A stretch of 64,000 bases of DNA from Ralstonia sp. NFACC01 (GCF_900115545.1 NZ_FOWV01000001.1:868001-932000), one strand, 5' to 3'. Positions 1-9,061 are shown, numbered from the stretch's first letter. Translations and numbers: made by a program. The notes: generated from the sequence alone by a model not told the origin.

Positions 1-1
1 C

Positions 2-451
2 GAAGCGTGGCCCGAAGATGTCCCCCGAGACGCCCTCATCGCCCGGGCGTTCCGCACCCGGCATCCCGACGAATCGCACCGCGTGCGACTGCGCGTGGAG
101 ATGGGGCGTTTGCGCACGGCACTTGGTGCGTTGGGTACGGTCAAGGCGACCAAGCAAGGATTCGCGCTGCAACCCCACGCGGCGCAAAAGGTGGTGGTGC
201 TCGCGCAACCCGTCGACGAGCAATACGCCGCCGTGCTGGCGTGCCTGGCCGATGGGGAATCGTGGTCCAGCTCTGCATTGGCATTGGCCCTCGGGGCCAG
301 CCAGCGCACCGTACAGCGCGCGCTCGACGCATTGGCCGCCACCGGCAAGGTGCAGTTCTTCGGACGCGGGCGCGCGCGCCGCTGGGTGACGCCGCCGGTA
401 CCCGGATTCGCGACCACCTTGTTACTCCCCGCACCGCTGCCAAGTGACTAG
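2..451 (+). CDS. Helix-turn-helix transcriptional regulator, C-terminal part (5' end outside window)
   Basis: The reading frame is open from the left edge to a TAG at 449-451, so only the C-terminal 149 residues are visible. The last 80 residues contain a helix-turn-helix-like stretch (SSSALALALGASQRTVQRAL) followed by an arginine/glycine-rich wing and a basic RARRW segment, as in winged-helix DNA-binding proteins. This suggests a transcription factor whose DNA-binding domain is at the C-terminus; any N-terminal domain lies outside the window. The next gene starts 36 bp downstream on the same strand and probably shares the transcript, so it may be a target or partner. The family cannot be named from what is present. 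Confidence 0.6.
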   Translation, partial: EAWPEDVPRDALIARAFRTRHPDESHRVRLRVEMGRLRTALGALGTVKATKQGFALQPHAAQKVVVLAQPVDEQYAAVLACLADGESWSSSALALALGASQRTVQRALDALAATGKVQFFGRGRARRWVTPPVPGFATTLLLPAPLPSD

Positions 452-487
452 GATGAAGGCTCCACAACCGACCCCAGCGAGTCCAAC

Positions 488-1132
488 ATGAAACGATCCA
501 CCGCCGAAGTCGTGCGCGAATACGGCCCATTCCCTGGCGCAGAGAACGTCGGCGGCGTGACCTACGATGGTCAACACGTCTGGTTTGCTGCCGGCGGTCA
601 GTTGAAGGAACTTGACCCCGACAGCGGCAAGACGCAGCGCTCCATCGACGTGCCGGCCCATGCCGGTACCGCGTTCGATGGACGGCACCTGTTCCAGATC
701 GCCGAAGACCGCATCCAGAAGATCGATCCGCAAACCGGCGCCGTGCTCGCCACGATTCCCGCGCCAGGCGCGGGCGGAGACTCGGGCCTCGCCTGGGCCG
801 AAGGCACGTTGTGGGTCGGTCACTACCGTGAGCGCAAGATCCGCCAGATCGATCCGGAAACCGGCAAGGTGTTGCGCACCATCGAATCCAACCGCTTCGT
901 AACTGGTGTCACGTGGGTCGACGGCGAACTCTGGCACGCCACATGGGAAGGCGATACGAGCGAGCTGCGGCATATCGATCCGCAAACCGGCGAAGTGCTG
1001 GAGCAGCTTGACATGCCAGCCGGCATCACTGTGTCAGGACTCGAGTCGGATGGCGCCGATCAGTTCTTCTGCGGCGGCGGCACCACCGGAAAGATTCGCG
1101 CGGTACGGCGGCCCCGCAAGCAGGCGGCATAG
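488..1132 (+). CDS. Beta-propeller-like protein (glutamine-cyclotransferase/SMP-30-like repeats)
   Basis: The protein has 214 residues and no obvious signal peptide. It carries about four repeats built on an IDPxTGxVL motif (KELDPDSGK, QKIDPQTGAV, RQIDPETGKV, RHIDPQTGEV) spaced roughly 45 residues apart, alternating with G-x-LW/W-V strands. This is how blades of a YVTN/SMP-30-type propeller look, although four blades are few for a closed ring. It may be a small propeller or a shortened member of the glutaminyl cyclotransferase-like group. No catalytic residues can be assigned, so its substrate is unknown. It follows the helix-turn-helix gene by 36 bp and is followed by an intrinsic terminator, so the two probably form one transcription unit. 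Confidence 0.6.
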   Translation: MKRSTAEVVREYGPFPGAENVGGVTYDGQHVWFAAGGQLKELDPDSGKTQRSIDVPAHAGTAFDGRHLFQIAEDRIQKIDPQTGAVLATIPAPGAGGDSGLAWAEGTLWVGHYRERKIRQIDPETGKVLRTIESNRFVTGVTWVDGELWHATWEGDTSELRHIDPQTGEVLEQLDMPAGITVSGLESDGADQFFCGGGTTGKIRAVRRPRKQAA

Positions 1133-1158
1133 TAGCGATACCGCACACGGAAGGAACG

Positions 1159-1188
1159 AGGCCCGCTCAAATGCGGGCCTTCTTGTTT
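1159..1188 (+). terminator. Intrinsic terminator after the propeller-like gene
   Basis: AGGCCCGC (1159-1166) pairs perfectly with GCGGGCCT (1173-1180) across a 6-nt loop and is followed by a T-rich TCTTGTTT. It lies 27 bp after the stop codon of the upstream gene and separates it from the MarR unit. Confidence 0.8.
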
Positions 1189-1209
1189 GCGTGGCCCGCG
1201 CATAACATT

Positions 1210-1235
1210 ACAGCTTAACTGCACAGTTAAACTGT
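1210..1235. promoter_or_regulatory. 26-bp palindrome, probable MarR operator
   Basis: Arms 1210-1221 and 1224-1235 match at 11 of 12 positions around a CA spacer. The inner TTAACTG/CAGTTAA is a perfect 7-bp inverted repeat. It ends 20 bp before the marR start codon, where an autorepressor would block transcription. Size and symmetry fit binding by a MarR dimer; the binding itself is inferred. Confidence 0.6.
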
Positions 1236-1255
1236 ATTGATGCTATGCTCGCGGC

Positions 1256-1708
1256 ATGGCTAAATCACCCTCCTCCACCGAGCCCGCGCCGCCCGCCGCG
1301 CTGGCCGGCGATCTGCGCATTGCGCTCGGCAAGCTGTCCCGGCGCCTGCGCGAACAAGTCCACCCAAACGATCTCACCCACGCGCAAAAGTCGGTTCTGC
1401 TGCGCCTGGACCGTGATGGCCCGGCCACCGTGTCTGCGCTTGCGCGGGCCGGCAGTGTGAAGCCGCAGTCGATGCGGGTCACCGTTGCAGCACTGGAAGC
1501 AATGGGCGCAGTTGTCGGCAAGCCCGATCCGACGGATGGCCGGCAAACGCTCATCGAATTGACGCCGGGCTTTCGGAAAGCACTCAGGGAAAGCCGCGCC
1601 GCGAAGGACGATTGGCTGTTCCGCGCACTGCAGGCGCAACTGTCCGCCGCCGAGCAAGCTGAGCTGGCAAAGGCCGTGACGTTGCTGCAACGGCTGGCAG
1701 AGTTTTGA
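1256..1708 (+). CDS. MarR-family transcriptional regulator
   Basis: The protein has 150 residues, the usual length for MarR proteins. The winged helix lies at about residues 38-100: a recognition region VSALARAGSVKPQSMRVTVAALE followed by the wing residues DPTDGRQTLIELT, where D-x-x-D-x-R is the conserved wing signature. The ATG at 1256 directly follows a palindrome that is the probable operator. The gene lies 34 bp upstream of a small membrane gene and an MFS exporter on the same strand. This is the standard layout in which MarR represses itself and an efflux gene until a small, often aromatic, ligand binds. The ligand cannot be deduced. Confidence 0.88.
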   Translation: MAKSPSSTEPAPPAALAGDLRIALGKLSRRLREQVHPNDLTHAQKSVLLRLDRDGPATVSALARAGSVKPQSMRVTVAALEAMGAVVGKPDPTDGRQTLIELTPGFRKALRESRAAKDDWLFRALQAQLSAAEQAELAKAVTLLQRLAEF

Positions 1709-1742
1709 GCCTCTTTTACTGTTCCTGATCCGGAGTGTCGGC

Positions 1743-2088
1743 ATGGCATGGTCGCATCTCATCTCTTGGTTTTTCGGCGGCGCATTCCTCGCCAACGCTG
1801 TGCCGCACTTCGTCTTCGGTATCGCAGGCAAACCATTTCAGAGCCCATTCGCAACGCCGCCCGGCGAAGGTCTTTCGTCTTCTACGGTGAATGTGCTGTT
1901 GGGGGGGGGCGTTCAATCTGGCCGTCGGTTACGTCCTCGTCCTGCGGGTTGGTGATTTCCACCTGCGAAACACAACCGATGCCGTTGCGATCGGGTTGGG
2001 CATCCTGGCGCTCGGCGTGCCGCTGGCACGGCGCTTTGGCCGGTTCAACGGAGGCAATCTCGGCAGCGGTCTGCCGGAACACCAATGA
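1743..2088 (+). pseudogene. Small membrane protein gene with a frameshift in a G9 tract
   Basis: Translation starts at ATG 1743 behind a GGAG and reads a hydrophobic N-terminus (MAWSHLISWFFGGAFLANAV). The frame is lost in a run of nine G at 1901-1909. The downstream frame continues with AFNLAVGYVLVLRVGDFHL and further hydrophobic helices to a TGA at 2086-2088. With eight G residues the two parts join as one protein of about 114 residues with three to four membrane helices. It sits between marR and an MFS exporter; its stop overlaps the exporter start (ATGA). The family is not recognised. The break could be a sequencing error, a true inactivation, or slipped-strand phase variation. Confidence 0.6.
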
Positions 2089-3353
2089 ACACATCGGCAA
2101 GTACGCCAGCAACAGGCGTCTTCCGCTCACTGCGGGTTTTCAACTACCGCTTGTGGGCCGTGGGGTCGCTTGTGTCCAACGTGGGCACGTGGATGCAGCG
2201 CACCGCACAGGACTGGCTGGTGCTGACGCAGCTCACGCACCACAACGCTTCTGCGGTGGGCACGGTGATGGCGCTGCAGTTCGGCCCGCAGCTTCTGCTG
2301 TTGCCGTGGACGGGCGTTGCCGCAGACCGCTACAACCAACGCAAGCTGCTGATGGCCACCCAGGCGACATCGGGCGTACTGGCGCTGATTCTCGGGCTGC
2401 TGACCGTGACGGGCATTATTCAGCTCTGGCACGTCTACCTGCTGGCGTTTCTATCCGGGTGCGCGTCGGCGTTCGATGCCCCGGTCCGCCAGACGTTCGT
2501 GGCAGAACTGGTGGGCGACGGCGATCTGCCCAATGCGGTTGCGCTCAACTCGACCTCGTTCAACGCGGGTCGCATGGTCGGGCCAGCAGCGGCGGGCATG
2601 GCCATCGCCACCATCGGTACAGGCTGGGCATTCCTGGCCAATGGGCTTTCGTTCATCGCCGTGCTGACTTCGCTCTTTTTCCTGCGCAAATCCGAACTGC
2701 GCCCGAATGCGCGGGCACGGCGCTCGCAAGGCGGCTTTGCCGAGGCCATCCGTTACGTGTGGGCTCGCCCCGATCTCAAGGCCATGCTGGTCATGCTGTT
2801 CCTGATTGGCACATTCGGGTTGAACTTCCCAATCTTCATCTCGACAATGGCCGCGAGCGTCTTCCACTCGGATGCGCGCGGCTACGGCGTGTTGTCGTCG
2901 ATGATGGCGATCGGCACGATATCCGGCGCGCTTTTCGCCGCGGGGCGCAAGCGGCTGGAGTTCAAGTCGCTGCTGATCGGCGCTGCGATGTTCGGGCTGG
3001 GGTGCACGTTGGCGGCCATCGCACCGGGCTATTGGCTGTTTGCTGCCGCGCTCGTCATCACCGGCATGGCGGCGCTGACCTTTACCAACACGAGCAACAG
3101 CCTGATGCAACTCTCGACTGAACCTGCCATGCGTGGTCGGGTGATGGCGTTGCGCGTGGCCATCGCGTTGGGCGGCACCCCGATCGGCGCGCCGATCGTG
3201 GGCTGGGTGGCAGACCATCTCGGCCCGCGCTGGTCACTTGGTGTGGGAGCGCTCTCGGGCCTGCTTGCGGCAGCGGTTGCCGTCTATGTGATGCGACGGC
3301 AGATTCACCTACCGCGGCAAGAGCCTCCGACGCTGGGGCAAAGCGCGTCTTGA
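2085..3353 (+). CDS. MFS transporter, probable drug/secretion-effector type exporter
   Basis: The protein has 422 residues with about twelve hydrophobic helices and the MFS loop 2-3 motif after the second helix (GVAADRYNQRKLL). The N-terminus (FRSLRVFNYRLWAVGSLVSNVGTWMQRTAQDWLVL) is typical of the DHA3/MFS_3 group that includes enterobactin and macrolide exporters. It is the last gene of the MarR unit and starts in a 4-bp overlap with the broken membrane gene, so its translation may be coupled to that gene. Expression is probably controlled by MarR acting at 1210-1235. The exported compound is unknown. A bidirectional terminator follows. Confidence 0.85.
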   Translation: MNTSASTPATGVFRSLRVFNYRLWAVGSLVSNVGTWMQRTAQDWLVLTQLTHHNASAVGTVMALQFGPQLLLLPWTGVAADRYNQRKLLMATQATSGVLALILGLLTVTGIIQLWHVYLLAFLSGCASAFDAPVRQTFVAELVGDGDLPNAVALNSTSFNAGRMVGPAAAGMAIATIGTGWAFLANGLSFIAVLTSLFFLRKSELRPNARARRSQGGFAEAIRYVWARPDLKAMLVMLFLIGTFGLNFPIFISTMAASVFHSDARGYGVLSSMMAIGTISGALFAAGRKRLEFKSLLIGAAMFGLGCTLAAIAPGYWLFAAALVITGMAALTFTNTSNSLMQLSTEPAMRGRVMALRVAIALGGTPIGAPIVGWVADHLGPRWSLGVGALSGLLAAAVAVYVMRRQIHLPRQEPPTLGQSAS

Positions 3354-3372
3354 GCAGATCGACGTTGTGTCG

Positions 3373-3402
3373 AAAAAAAACCCCGCGATGCGGGGTTTTT
3401 TC
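3373..3402. terminator. Bidirectional terminator between the MFS gene and cspA
   Basis: CCCCGC (3381-3386) and GCGGGG (3390-3395) flank a 3-nt loop. The hairpin is preceded by eight A and followed by a T run, so it can end transcripts from either strand. Confidence 0.9.
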
Positions 3403-3421
3403 TTGGCAGATGAACGACCGA

Positions 3422-3625
3422 TCAGATCGCTTCGATCTTCGTGGCAGCCGGGCCCTTCTGGCCAACGCCTGCAACGTAGCGAACCTTCTGGCCCTCTTGG
3501 AGGGACTTGAACCCGCTACCCTGAACTTCAGAGAAGTGAGCGAAGAGATCGTTGCCGCCTGCGTCCGGGGTGATGAAGCCGAAGCCCTTGGAGTCGTTGA
3601 ACCACTTTACTGTGCCGGTTTCCAT
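3422..3625 (-). CDS. cspA: Cold-shock protein, CspA family
   Basis: The 67-residue single OB-fold protein has both RNA-binding motifs of the family, KGFGFI (RNP1, about residues 13-18) and DLFAHF (RNP2, about 27-32). Proteins of this type bind single-stranded nucleic acid and act as RNA chaperones. The start MxxGTVKWF is canonical. The gene has a long leader: a probable promoter lies about 145 bp upstream, giving a 5' UTR of roughly 135 nt, as in cold-inducible csp mRNAs whose leader controls stability and translation. Whether this paralogue is cold-induced cannot be read from the sequence. Confidence 0.95.
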   Translation of the reverse strand: METGTVKWFNDSKGFGFITPDAGGNDLFAHFSEVQGSGFKSLQEGQKVRYVAGVGQKGPAATKIEAI

Positions 3626-3766
3626 GTTGGATATCCTAAAAAGTTCTGCATGAGCCTGTGCTCATCAGGCACGACAATCAAGGAAGAAACATGGAGCAAA
3701 GGAAGCACCGCTTGGTGTGACAACCCAGAACATCGGAGTAACTGCTTGAAGATCCTGCGAGGATGG

Positions 3767-3795
3767 TTTCTACAGATATTTCAGACCCGCGTCAA
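3767..3795 (-). promoter_or_regulatory. Probable sigma-70 promoter of cspA
   Basis: On the minus strand a TTGACG (-35, complement of 3790-3795) is followed by a 17-bp spacer and TAGAAA (-10, complement of 3767-3772). Transcription would begin near 3760 and produce a leader of about 135 nt. The rest of the 3626-3891 gap shows no gene. Confidence 0.5.
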
Positions 3796-3891
3796 CAAAT
3801 AATTGGATAAGCTGCACCTTTGACCTACCCCTGCTCCCCACCGTTGAGCCAGCGCGCCCCAGTTGGCATGCCCCTTGAGAGACCCATCAGC

Positions 3892-4104
3892 ATGACACTC
3901 TGCTCGGCTTGCGCCGCAATCGAACTCCATAAGCGCGGCGCGCCAGGCCATGCTTTGCTGAGAATCACCGACACGCAGCGCATCAAGTCCCCCTCCGCGC
4001 GCCCGGTCACGATCAGCACGTTCTCGTGCCCCACATGCGGCGCACGGTGGGTCTACCGTGACGAAAAGAACGTGGACAACCAAGGCTGGTCGCTGGAGGT
4101 GTAG
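3892..4104 (+). CDS. Small CxxC...CxxC zinc-ribbon-like protein
   Basis: The 70-residue protein starts at ATG 3892 behind a GAGAG; an in-frame ATG at 3820 would add 24 residues that look non-coding. It has two cysteine pairs, CSAC near the N-terminus and CPTC near residue 47, the latter followed by GARWVYRDEKN. Two CxxC knuckles separated by about 40 residues fit a single zinc ribbon. The terminal WSLEV is short and polar. It stands alone between cspA and the guaA terminator and has no operon partner. I do not recognise the family; the zinc-ribbon reading is an inference from cysteine spacing. Confidence 0.55.
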   Translation: MTLCSACAAIELHKRGAPGHALLRITDTQRIKSPSARPVTISTFSCPTCGARWVYRDEKNVDNQGWSLEV

Positions 4105-4155
4105 ACGCCATTCCGGTAGCTTCTCGGCAGGCGCTGGACAGCCAACTGTAAGGAC

Positions 4156-4180
4156 AAAAAAAAGCCCGCATAACGCGGGC
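4156..4180 (-). terminator. Intrinsic terminator of guaA
   Basis: GCCCGC (4164-4169) and GCGGGC (4175-4180) flank a 5-nt loop. The A run at 4156-4163 becomes the U tract of a minus-strand transcript ending 25 bp after guaA. Confidence 0.85.
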
Positions 4181-4204
4181 TTCTTCCGACGTGGGAGGTG
4201 AATC

Positions 4205-5824
4205 TCACTCCCACTCGATCGTCGCAGGCGGCTTGCCCGACACGTCATACACGACCCGGCTCAACCCGCGCACTTCATTGATGATGCGGTTCGACACACG
4301 GCCCAGCAGCGTGTACGGCAGATGCGCCCAATGTGCGGTCATGAAATCGGTGGTCTGCACAGCACGCAGCGCAGTGACGTAGTCGTACGTACGGCCATCG
4401 CCCATCACGCCGACGGACTTGATCGGCAAGAACACGGCAAACGCCTGGCTGGTCAGGTCGTACCAGCTCTTGCCGACATCGCCTTCACCGCACAGGCCGG
4501 CGGCCGCGTCTTGCACCGTAGCCTTGGTGCCACGCAGTTCTTCGATGAAGATGGCGTCGGCACGGCGCAGCAGGTCTGCGTATTCACGCTTGACCTCGCC
4601 CAGAATGCGCACGCCCAGACCCGGCCCCGGGAACGGATGGCGATAGACCATCTCGTGCGGCAGGCCCAGCGCCACGCCAAGCTCACGCACTTCGTCCTTG
4701 AACAGATCGCGCAGCGGTTCGAGCAGCTTCAGCCCCAGCGTTTCCGGCAGGCCGCCCACGTTGTGGTGGCTCTTGATCGTCGTCGCCTTCTTGGTCTTGG
4801 TGCCGCCCGATTCCACCACGTCCGGGTAGATCGTGCCCTGCGCCAGCCACTTGGCGTTGCTGAGCTTCTTGGCTTCGGCTTGGAACACTTCAACGAACTC
4901 GCGGCCGATGATCTTGCGCTTGGCTTCCGGGTCCGTCACGCTGGCCAGGTGGCCGAGGAACTGCTCGGAGGCGTCCACGTGCACGACCTTGGCGTGCAGG
5001 CGGCCGGCGAACATGTCCATCACCATCTTGCCTTCGTCAAGACGTAGCAGGCCGTGGTCGACAAACACGCAGGTGAGTTGGTCGCCAATCGCACGGTGAA
5101 TGAGCGCCGCTGCCACCGATGAATCCACACCGCCCGACAGGCCGAGGATCACCTCCTCATCACCGACCTGCTCGCGGATGGCCTTGACGGCTTCGTCGAT
5201 GTGGTCGCGCATGACCCAGTCGGGCTTGGCACCGGCAATTTCCAGAACAAAGCGCTCGAGCATCGCGCGGCCTTGCACGGTATGCGTAACTTCCGGGTGA
5301 AACTGCACGGCGTAATAGCCACGTGCCTCATCGGCCATACCGGCGACCGGGCAGCTCGGCGTCGAGGCCAGCAGCTTGAAGCCGGGCGGCAGTTCCGTAA
5401 CCTTGTCGCCGTGGCTCATCCAGACCTTGAGCATGCCGTGGCCTTCCGGCGTGGCGAAGTCCTGGATGTCCTTGAGCAGACGCGTGTGGCCATGTGCACG
5501 CACTTCGGCGTAACCGAATTCGCGGTGGTCACTCCACTCCACCTTGCCGCCCAGCTGCACGGCCATGGTCTGCATGCCGTAGCAGATGCCGAGCACCGGC
5601 ACGCCCAGGTCCCACACGGCCTGCGGGGCGCGCAGCTGATGGTCTTCGTACGTGCTGGCATGGCTGCCGGACAGGATGATCGCCTTGGGCGCGAACTCGC
5701 GCACGAAGGCGTCGGACACGTCGTTCGGGTGGATCTCGCAGTAGACGTGTGCTTCACGCACGCGCCGCGCAATCAGTTGCGTGACCTGCGAGCCGAAATC
5801 AAGGATGAGGACTTTGTCGTGCAT
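4205..5824 (-). CDS. guaA: GMP synthase (glutamine-hydrolysing)
   Basis: The 539-residue enzyme converts XMP to GMP with glutamine and ATP. The class I glutamine amidotransferase domain fills the first 200 residues, with the nucleophile in GICYGMQ and the partner histidine and glutamate in QFHPEV. The ATP-pyrophosphatase P-loop follows ([15 protein letters not shown]), and the C-terminal dimerisation domain ends with the conserved TTDFMTAHW...PPATIEWE. The start [13 protein letters not shown] at 5824 is canonical; the frame stays open further upstream but the extra residues are not GuaA-like. The upstream membrane gene overlaps it by 26 nt, and guaB lies before that, so the three are probably co-transcribed. 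Confidence 0.98.
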   Translation of the reverse strand: MHDKVLILDFGSQVTQLIARRVREAHVYCEIHPNDVSDAFVREFAPKAIILSGSHASTYEDHQLRAPQAVWDLGVPVLGICYGMQTMAVQLGGKVEWSDHREFGYAEVRAHGHTRLLKDIQDFATPEGHGMLKVWMSHGDKVTELPPGFKLLASTPSCPVAGMADEARGYYAVQFHPEVTHTVQGRAMLERFVLEIAGAKPDWVMRDHIDEAVKAIREQVGDEEVILGLSGGVDSSVAAALIHRAIGDQLTCVFVDHGLLRLDEGKMVMDMFAGRLHAKVVHVDASEQFLGHLASVTDPEAKRKIIGREFVEVFQAEAKKLSNAKWLAQGTIYPDVVESGGTKTKKATTIKSHHNVGGLPETLGLKLLEPLRDLFKDEVRELGVALGLPHEMVYRHPFPGPGLGVRILGEVKREYADLLRRADAIFIEELRGTKATVQDAAAGLCGEGDVGKSWYDLTSQAFAVFLPIKSVGVMGDGRTYDYVTALRAVQTTDFMTAHWAHLPYTLLGRVSNRIINEVRGLSRVVYDVSGKPPATIEWE

Positions 5825-6377
5825 GTTGTGGAGGGATGGAATCGGCAATCGTGTCGACTTCAGTGCCGGGGCCGTAGCCCGGAGGCGGCATGTAGCCAGG
5901 TTCTTTGCGTTGCGCCTTTTCTGCGCGTTCGCGTTCGCGCGCGGCCGCGGCGTCTTCCCGGGCCTTTTGCGCGCGCACGCGCTCATGGGTGCGCACACGG
6001 CGCGAGGCGGGAATCTGCACAGCGGAAAACGCCGCCAGCACCGCAGCAAACGTCGGCAGCCAGATGCGGCCGGCGCCGTCCACCGGCAAGTGGAAGAACA
6101 GCAGCCAGGCGATCACCAGCACGGCGACCGCCAGGTTCACATGACCGACCACCTGCGCCACGGCGGTCGTCAGTTGCCCGTTGACGGTGGCGTGCCACAG
6201 CAGCCAGGCCACGCCAATCAGCGTGACACCGAGCAGCTGGCCGTACATCGCCGGCTCCGGCTGCGGCAATTGCAGCGCGCCGAAGATGGACGTCATTGGT
6301 GAAGCCAGCAGGACGAGACCGACGCACAGTGCGACAGCCGCATCCAGAAACAGAACGAGTCGCAAAAGCGCTTTCAT
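5799..6377 (-). CDS. Membrane protein with basic coiled C-terminus, between guaB and guaA
   Basis: The 192-residue protein has about four hydrophobic helices in the first 125 residues (for example [17 protein letters not shown] and [16 protein letters not shown]). An alanine/arginine/glutamate-rich coil follows (about residues 127-160), then a Pro/Gly-rich tail. The start at 6377 is chosen because a GGAG sits six bases upstream; an adjacent ATG at 6380 would be too close. The end overlaps the guaA start by 26 nt, which suggests translational coupling. The family is not recognised, and a link to purine synthesis rests only on position. Confidence 0.6.
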   Translation of the reverse strand: MKALLRLVLFLDAAVALCVGLVLLASPMTSIFGALQLPQPEPAMYGQLLGVTLIGVAWLLWHATVNGQLTTAVAQVVGHVNLAVAVLVIAWLLFFHLPVDGAGRIWLPTFAAVLAAFSAVQIPASRRVRTHERVRAQKAREDAAAARERERAEKAQRKEPGYMPPPGYGPGTEVDTIADSIPPQHARQSPHP

Positions 6378-6498
6378 CATCGTCTCCAGTTGCGGGCGGC
6401 CGCCCGTGCTTCGGCCACCGGTTGATTCGGCCGGAGCGCCCGCGCCCCGGCGGCAGTACTGCGTGCCTTCTATCTTGTATGCGGTGATCGGCAACCGA

Positions 6499-7962
6499 TC
6501 AGTCGCGGTGATAGTTCGGCGCTTCCTTCGTGATCTGCACGTCGTGCACATGCGATTCGTTCATGCCGGCAGCGGTGATCTCGACAAACTGGGCCTTCTC
6601 GTGCCATTCGGCAATCGACGCGCAACCGCAGTAGCCCATCGACGAGCGAACGCCGCCCGTGAGTTGATGCACGATCGGCAACGCGGAGCCCTTGTACGGC
6701 ACGCGGCCCTCGATGCCTTCGGGCACCAGCTTGTCGACGTTGGCGGTGTTGTCTTCCTGGAAGTAACGGTCGGCAGCGCCGTCCTTCATCGCGCCCACCG
6801 AGCCCATGCCGCGGTAGCTCTTGTACGAGCGACCTTGGAACAGGAACACCTCACCTGGGGATTCGTCCGTACCGGCAAACATGCCGCCCATCATCACGGT
6901 GTGCGCGCCGGCAGCCAGGGCCTTGGCGACGTCGCCCGAGTAACGGATACCGCCGTCAGCGATAAGCGGAACGCCGGTGCCCTTCAGTGCCTCGGCCACA
7001 TTGGACACGGCAAAGATTTGCGGCACGCCCACGCCAGCGACAATCCGCGTCGTGCAGATCGAGCCCGGGCCGATACCGACCTTGACGCCATCTGCGCCGT
7101 GGTCGACCAGCGCCTTGGCTGCGTCGCCCGTGGCAATGTTGCCGCCAATCACCTGCACTTGCGGATAGTTGTCCTTGATCCAGCGCACGCGGCTCAGTAC
7201 GCCCTGGCTGTGGCCGTGCGCAGTGTCCACCACGATCACGTCCACACCGGCCTTGACCAGCAAATCGATACGCAAATCGTTATCCGGGCCCACGCCCACC
7301 GCCGCACCCACGCGCAGCGAACCGCGTTCGTCCTTCGACGCCAGCGGATATTCGGTGGCCTTCTGGATGTCCTTGACGGTGATCAGGCCACGCAGCTCGA
7401 AAGCCTCGCCCACCACCAGCACACGCTCCAGGCGGTGCTTGTTCATCAGGCGCTTGGCCTCTTCCAGCGAAGCGCCTTCCTTGACGGTGACGAGCTTCTC
7501 GCTCGGCGTCATCTTGGCGCGCACCGGGGCGTCCAGTTCTTCTTCGAAACGCAGATCGCGGTTGGTGATGATGCCCACCACCTTCTTGCCTTCCAGCACC
7601 GGGAAACCCGAAATGCCATGCTGTGCCGACAGCGCCATCACGTCGCGGACCTTCATGTCCGGACCGATGGTGATCGGGTCGCGCAGCACGCCCGATTCAA
7701 AGCGCTTGACCTTGGCGACTTCGCGCGCCTGTTCTTCGGGCTTCAGATTCTTGTGGACGATACCGATGCCACCTTGCTGCGCCATGGCGATGGCGAGCCG
7801 CGCTTCCGTAACCGTATCCATGGCGGCGGAGACGAGCGGAATGGCAAGTTCGATCGAACGGGTGAGCTTGGTGCGAAGGGACGTATCGCGGGGCAGGACG
7901 GCCGAATAGGCCGGGACGAGCAGCACATCATCGAACGTGAGTGCTTTCTGGACAAGACGCAT
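6499..7962 (-). CDS. guaB: Inosine-5'-monophosphate dehydrogenase
   Basis: The 487-residue enzyme oxidises IMP to XMP with NAD, the first committed step to GMP. The N-terminal [12 protein letters not shown] is diagnostic. A CBS-domain pair lies at about residues 93-205, inserted into the TIM barrel. The catalytic loop is [18 protein letters not shown] with its nucleophilic Cys, and the flap carries the RYFQED segment. ATG 7962 has a strong GAGGAA six bases upstream, so the frame-open extension of seven residues is not used. A TATAAT lies 28 bp before the start. It heads the guaB-membrane gene-guaA unit. Confidence 0.98.
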   Translation of the reverse strand: MRLVQKALTFDDVLLVPAYSAVLPRDTSLRTKLTRSIELAIPLVSAAMDTVTEARLAIAMAQQGGIGIVHKNLKPEEQAREVAKVKRFESGVLRDPITIGPDMKVRDVMALSAQHGISGFPVLEGKKVVGIITNRDLRFEEELDAPVRAKMTPSEKLVTVKEGASLEEAKRLMNKHRLERVLVVGEAFELRGLITVKDIQKATEYPLASKDERGSLRVGAAVGVGPDNDLRIDLLVKAGVDVIVVDTAHGHSQGVLSRVRWIKDNYPQVQVIGGNIATGDAAKALVDHGADGVKVGIGPGSICTTRIVAGVGVPQIFAVSNVAEALKGTGVPLIADGGIRYSGDVAKALAAGAHTVMMGGMFAGTDESPGEVFLFQGRSYKSYRGMGSVGAMKDGAADRYFQEDNTANVDKLVPEGIEGRVPYKGSALPIVHQLTGGVRSSMGYCGCASIAEWHEKAQFVEITAAGMNESHVHDVQITKEAPNYHRD

Positions 7963-7989
7963 AGCAATTTCCTCTAGGCGCAAAATCGG

Positions 7990-7995
7990 ATTATA
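7990..7995 (-). promoter_or_regulatory. -10 element of the guaB promoter
   Basis: A perfect TATAAT on the minus strand lies 28 bp from the guaB start, predicting a leader of about 20 nt. No good -35 sequence is visible at the expected distance, so the promoter may need an activator. Confidence 0.5.
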
Positions 7996-8116
7996 CGGGA
8001 ATTCGCCCCACGGTTGTAGAGACCCGTGCTATGCTCGATAAATTTTTCTTCGCGCACGCACCTCCAGCGCCCTGCGCCACCAGCGGCCGCGCCGAATCAG
8101 CCTCGCGAGTGTTCGA

Positions 8117-9061
8117 ATGGGAATTGGCGTATTGTGCGCCCTGCTGGCTGGGGCGATGTGGGGCATGGTCTTTATTGCACCCCGCGCGCTACCTGCGTTT
8201 TCACCGTGGGAACTGACCCTCGGCCGCTACCTCGCCTACGGCGCCATCGCAGTCATTGCCGCTGCTCCAATCCTTCCCCGCATTGCCCGTAAGATTACCC
8301 GCGCCGATTGCCTGGCGCTGGTGATGCAATCCTGCAGCGGCAATCTTGTTTACTTCGTTCTCGTGGCGTTTGGCGTGCAACTGGCTGGCGTTGCACCCAC
8401 CTCACTCATCGTTGGCATCCTGCCCATCACGGTGACCATGCTTGGCCGGCGCGATCACGGCGCCGTGCCGCTCTCCCGGCTGATCTGGCCGCTATTGGTT
8501 GTCGCTGCTGGCATCGTCTGCATCAACGTCGATCTATTTGGCCATCAAGCAGAAACGGCAGCCACGAACGTCCGGCCGGTCTGGCAACGCATTGCCGGCA
8601 TCGCTTGCGCAGTGGGCGCGCTTTGCAGCTGGACCTGGTATGCCGTAGACAATGCCCGCTACCTGCAGCGCAATCCGCATTTCTCCAGCAACGAATGGTC
8701 TGCGTTGTACGGCATTTCGAGCGGCATTCTGTCGGCCGCTTTGACCTTGATGGCCCTGCTCTCGGTTGGTACAAGCTGGATGAATACCGGCGGACGTGAC
8801 TGGAGCACGTTCTGGGCGGTCAATGCCGCCGTAGCACTCGGCGCGTCGCTGATCGGCAACAACTTGTGGAACATCGCCTCCCGACGGCTGCCGCTTACGC
8901 TGTCGGGCCAGATGATCGTGTTCGAGACGCTGTTCGCGCTGGCATATGGCTTCGTGTATGACGGCCGCTGGCCGCGTCTGCTTGAGATGGCCGCAATCGC
9001 CTTGCTGATTGCGGGTGTCGGCTGGTCGGTGCGCTTGCACGCCAACGACAAGTCTGCATAA
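8117..9061 (+). CDS. DMT-superfamily permease (EamA-like)
   Basis: The 314-residue protein has about ten hydrophobic helices arranged as two repeats of five, as in drug/metabolite transporters. The N-terminal helix (GVLCALLAGAMWGMVFIAPRAL) carries the typical W-G-x-x-F/Y motif of EamA domains, and the second repeat begins near residue 155 (IAGIACAVGALCSWTWYAVDNARYL). It is transcribed divergently from guaB and stands alone. Its substrate could be an amino acid, nucleoside or other metabolite; nothing here decides between them. Confidence 0.8.
   Translation: MGIGVLCALLAGAMWGMVFIAPRALPAFSPWELTLGRYLAYGAIAVIAAAPILPRIARKITRADCLALVMQSCSGNLVYFVLVAFGVQLAGVAPTSLIVGILPITVTMLGRRDHGAVPLSRLIWPLLVVAAGIVCINVDLFGHQAETAATNVRPVWQRIAGIACAVGALCSWTWYAVDNARYLQRNPHFSSNEWSALYGISSGILSAALTLMALLSVGTSWMNTGGRDWSTFWAVNAAVALGASLIGNNLWNIASRRLPLTLSGQMIVFETLFALAYGFVYDGRWPRLLEMAAIALLIAGVGWSVRLHANDKSA

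Noticed and set aside
6181-7977. 598-residue plus-strand open frame opposite guaB
   Set aside because: It is an antisense shadow; guaB motifs are complete on the other strand.
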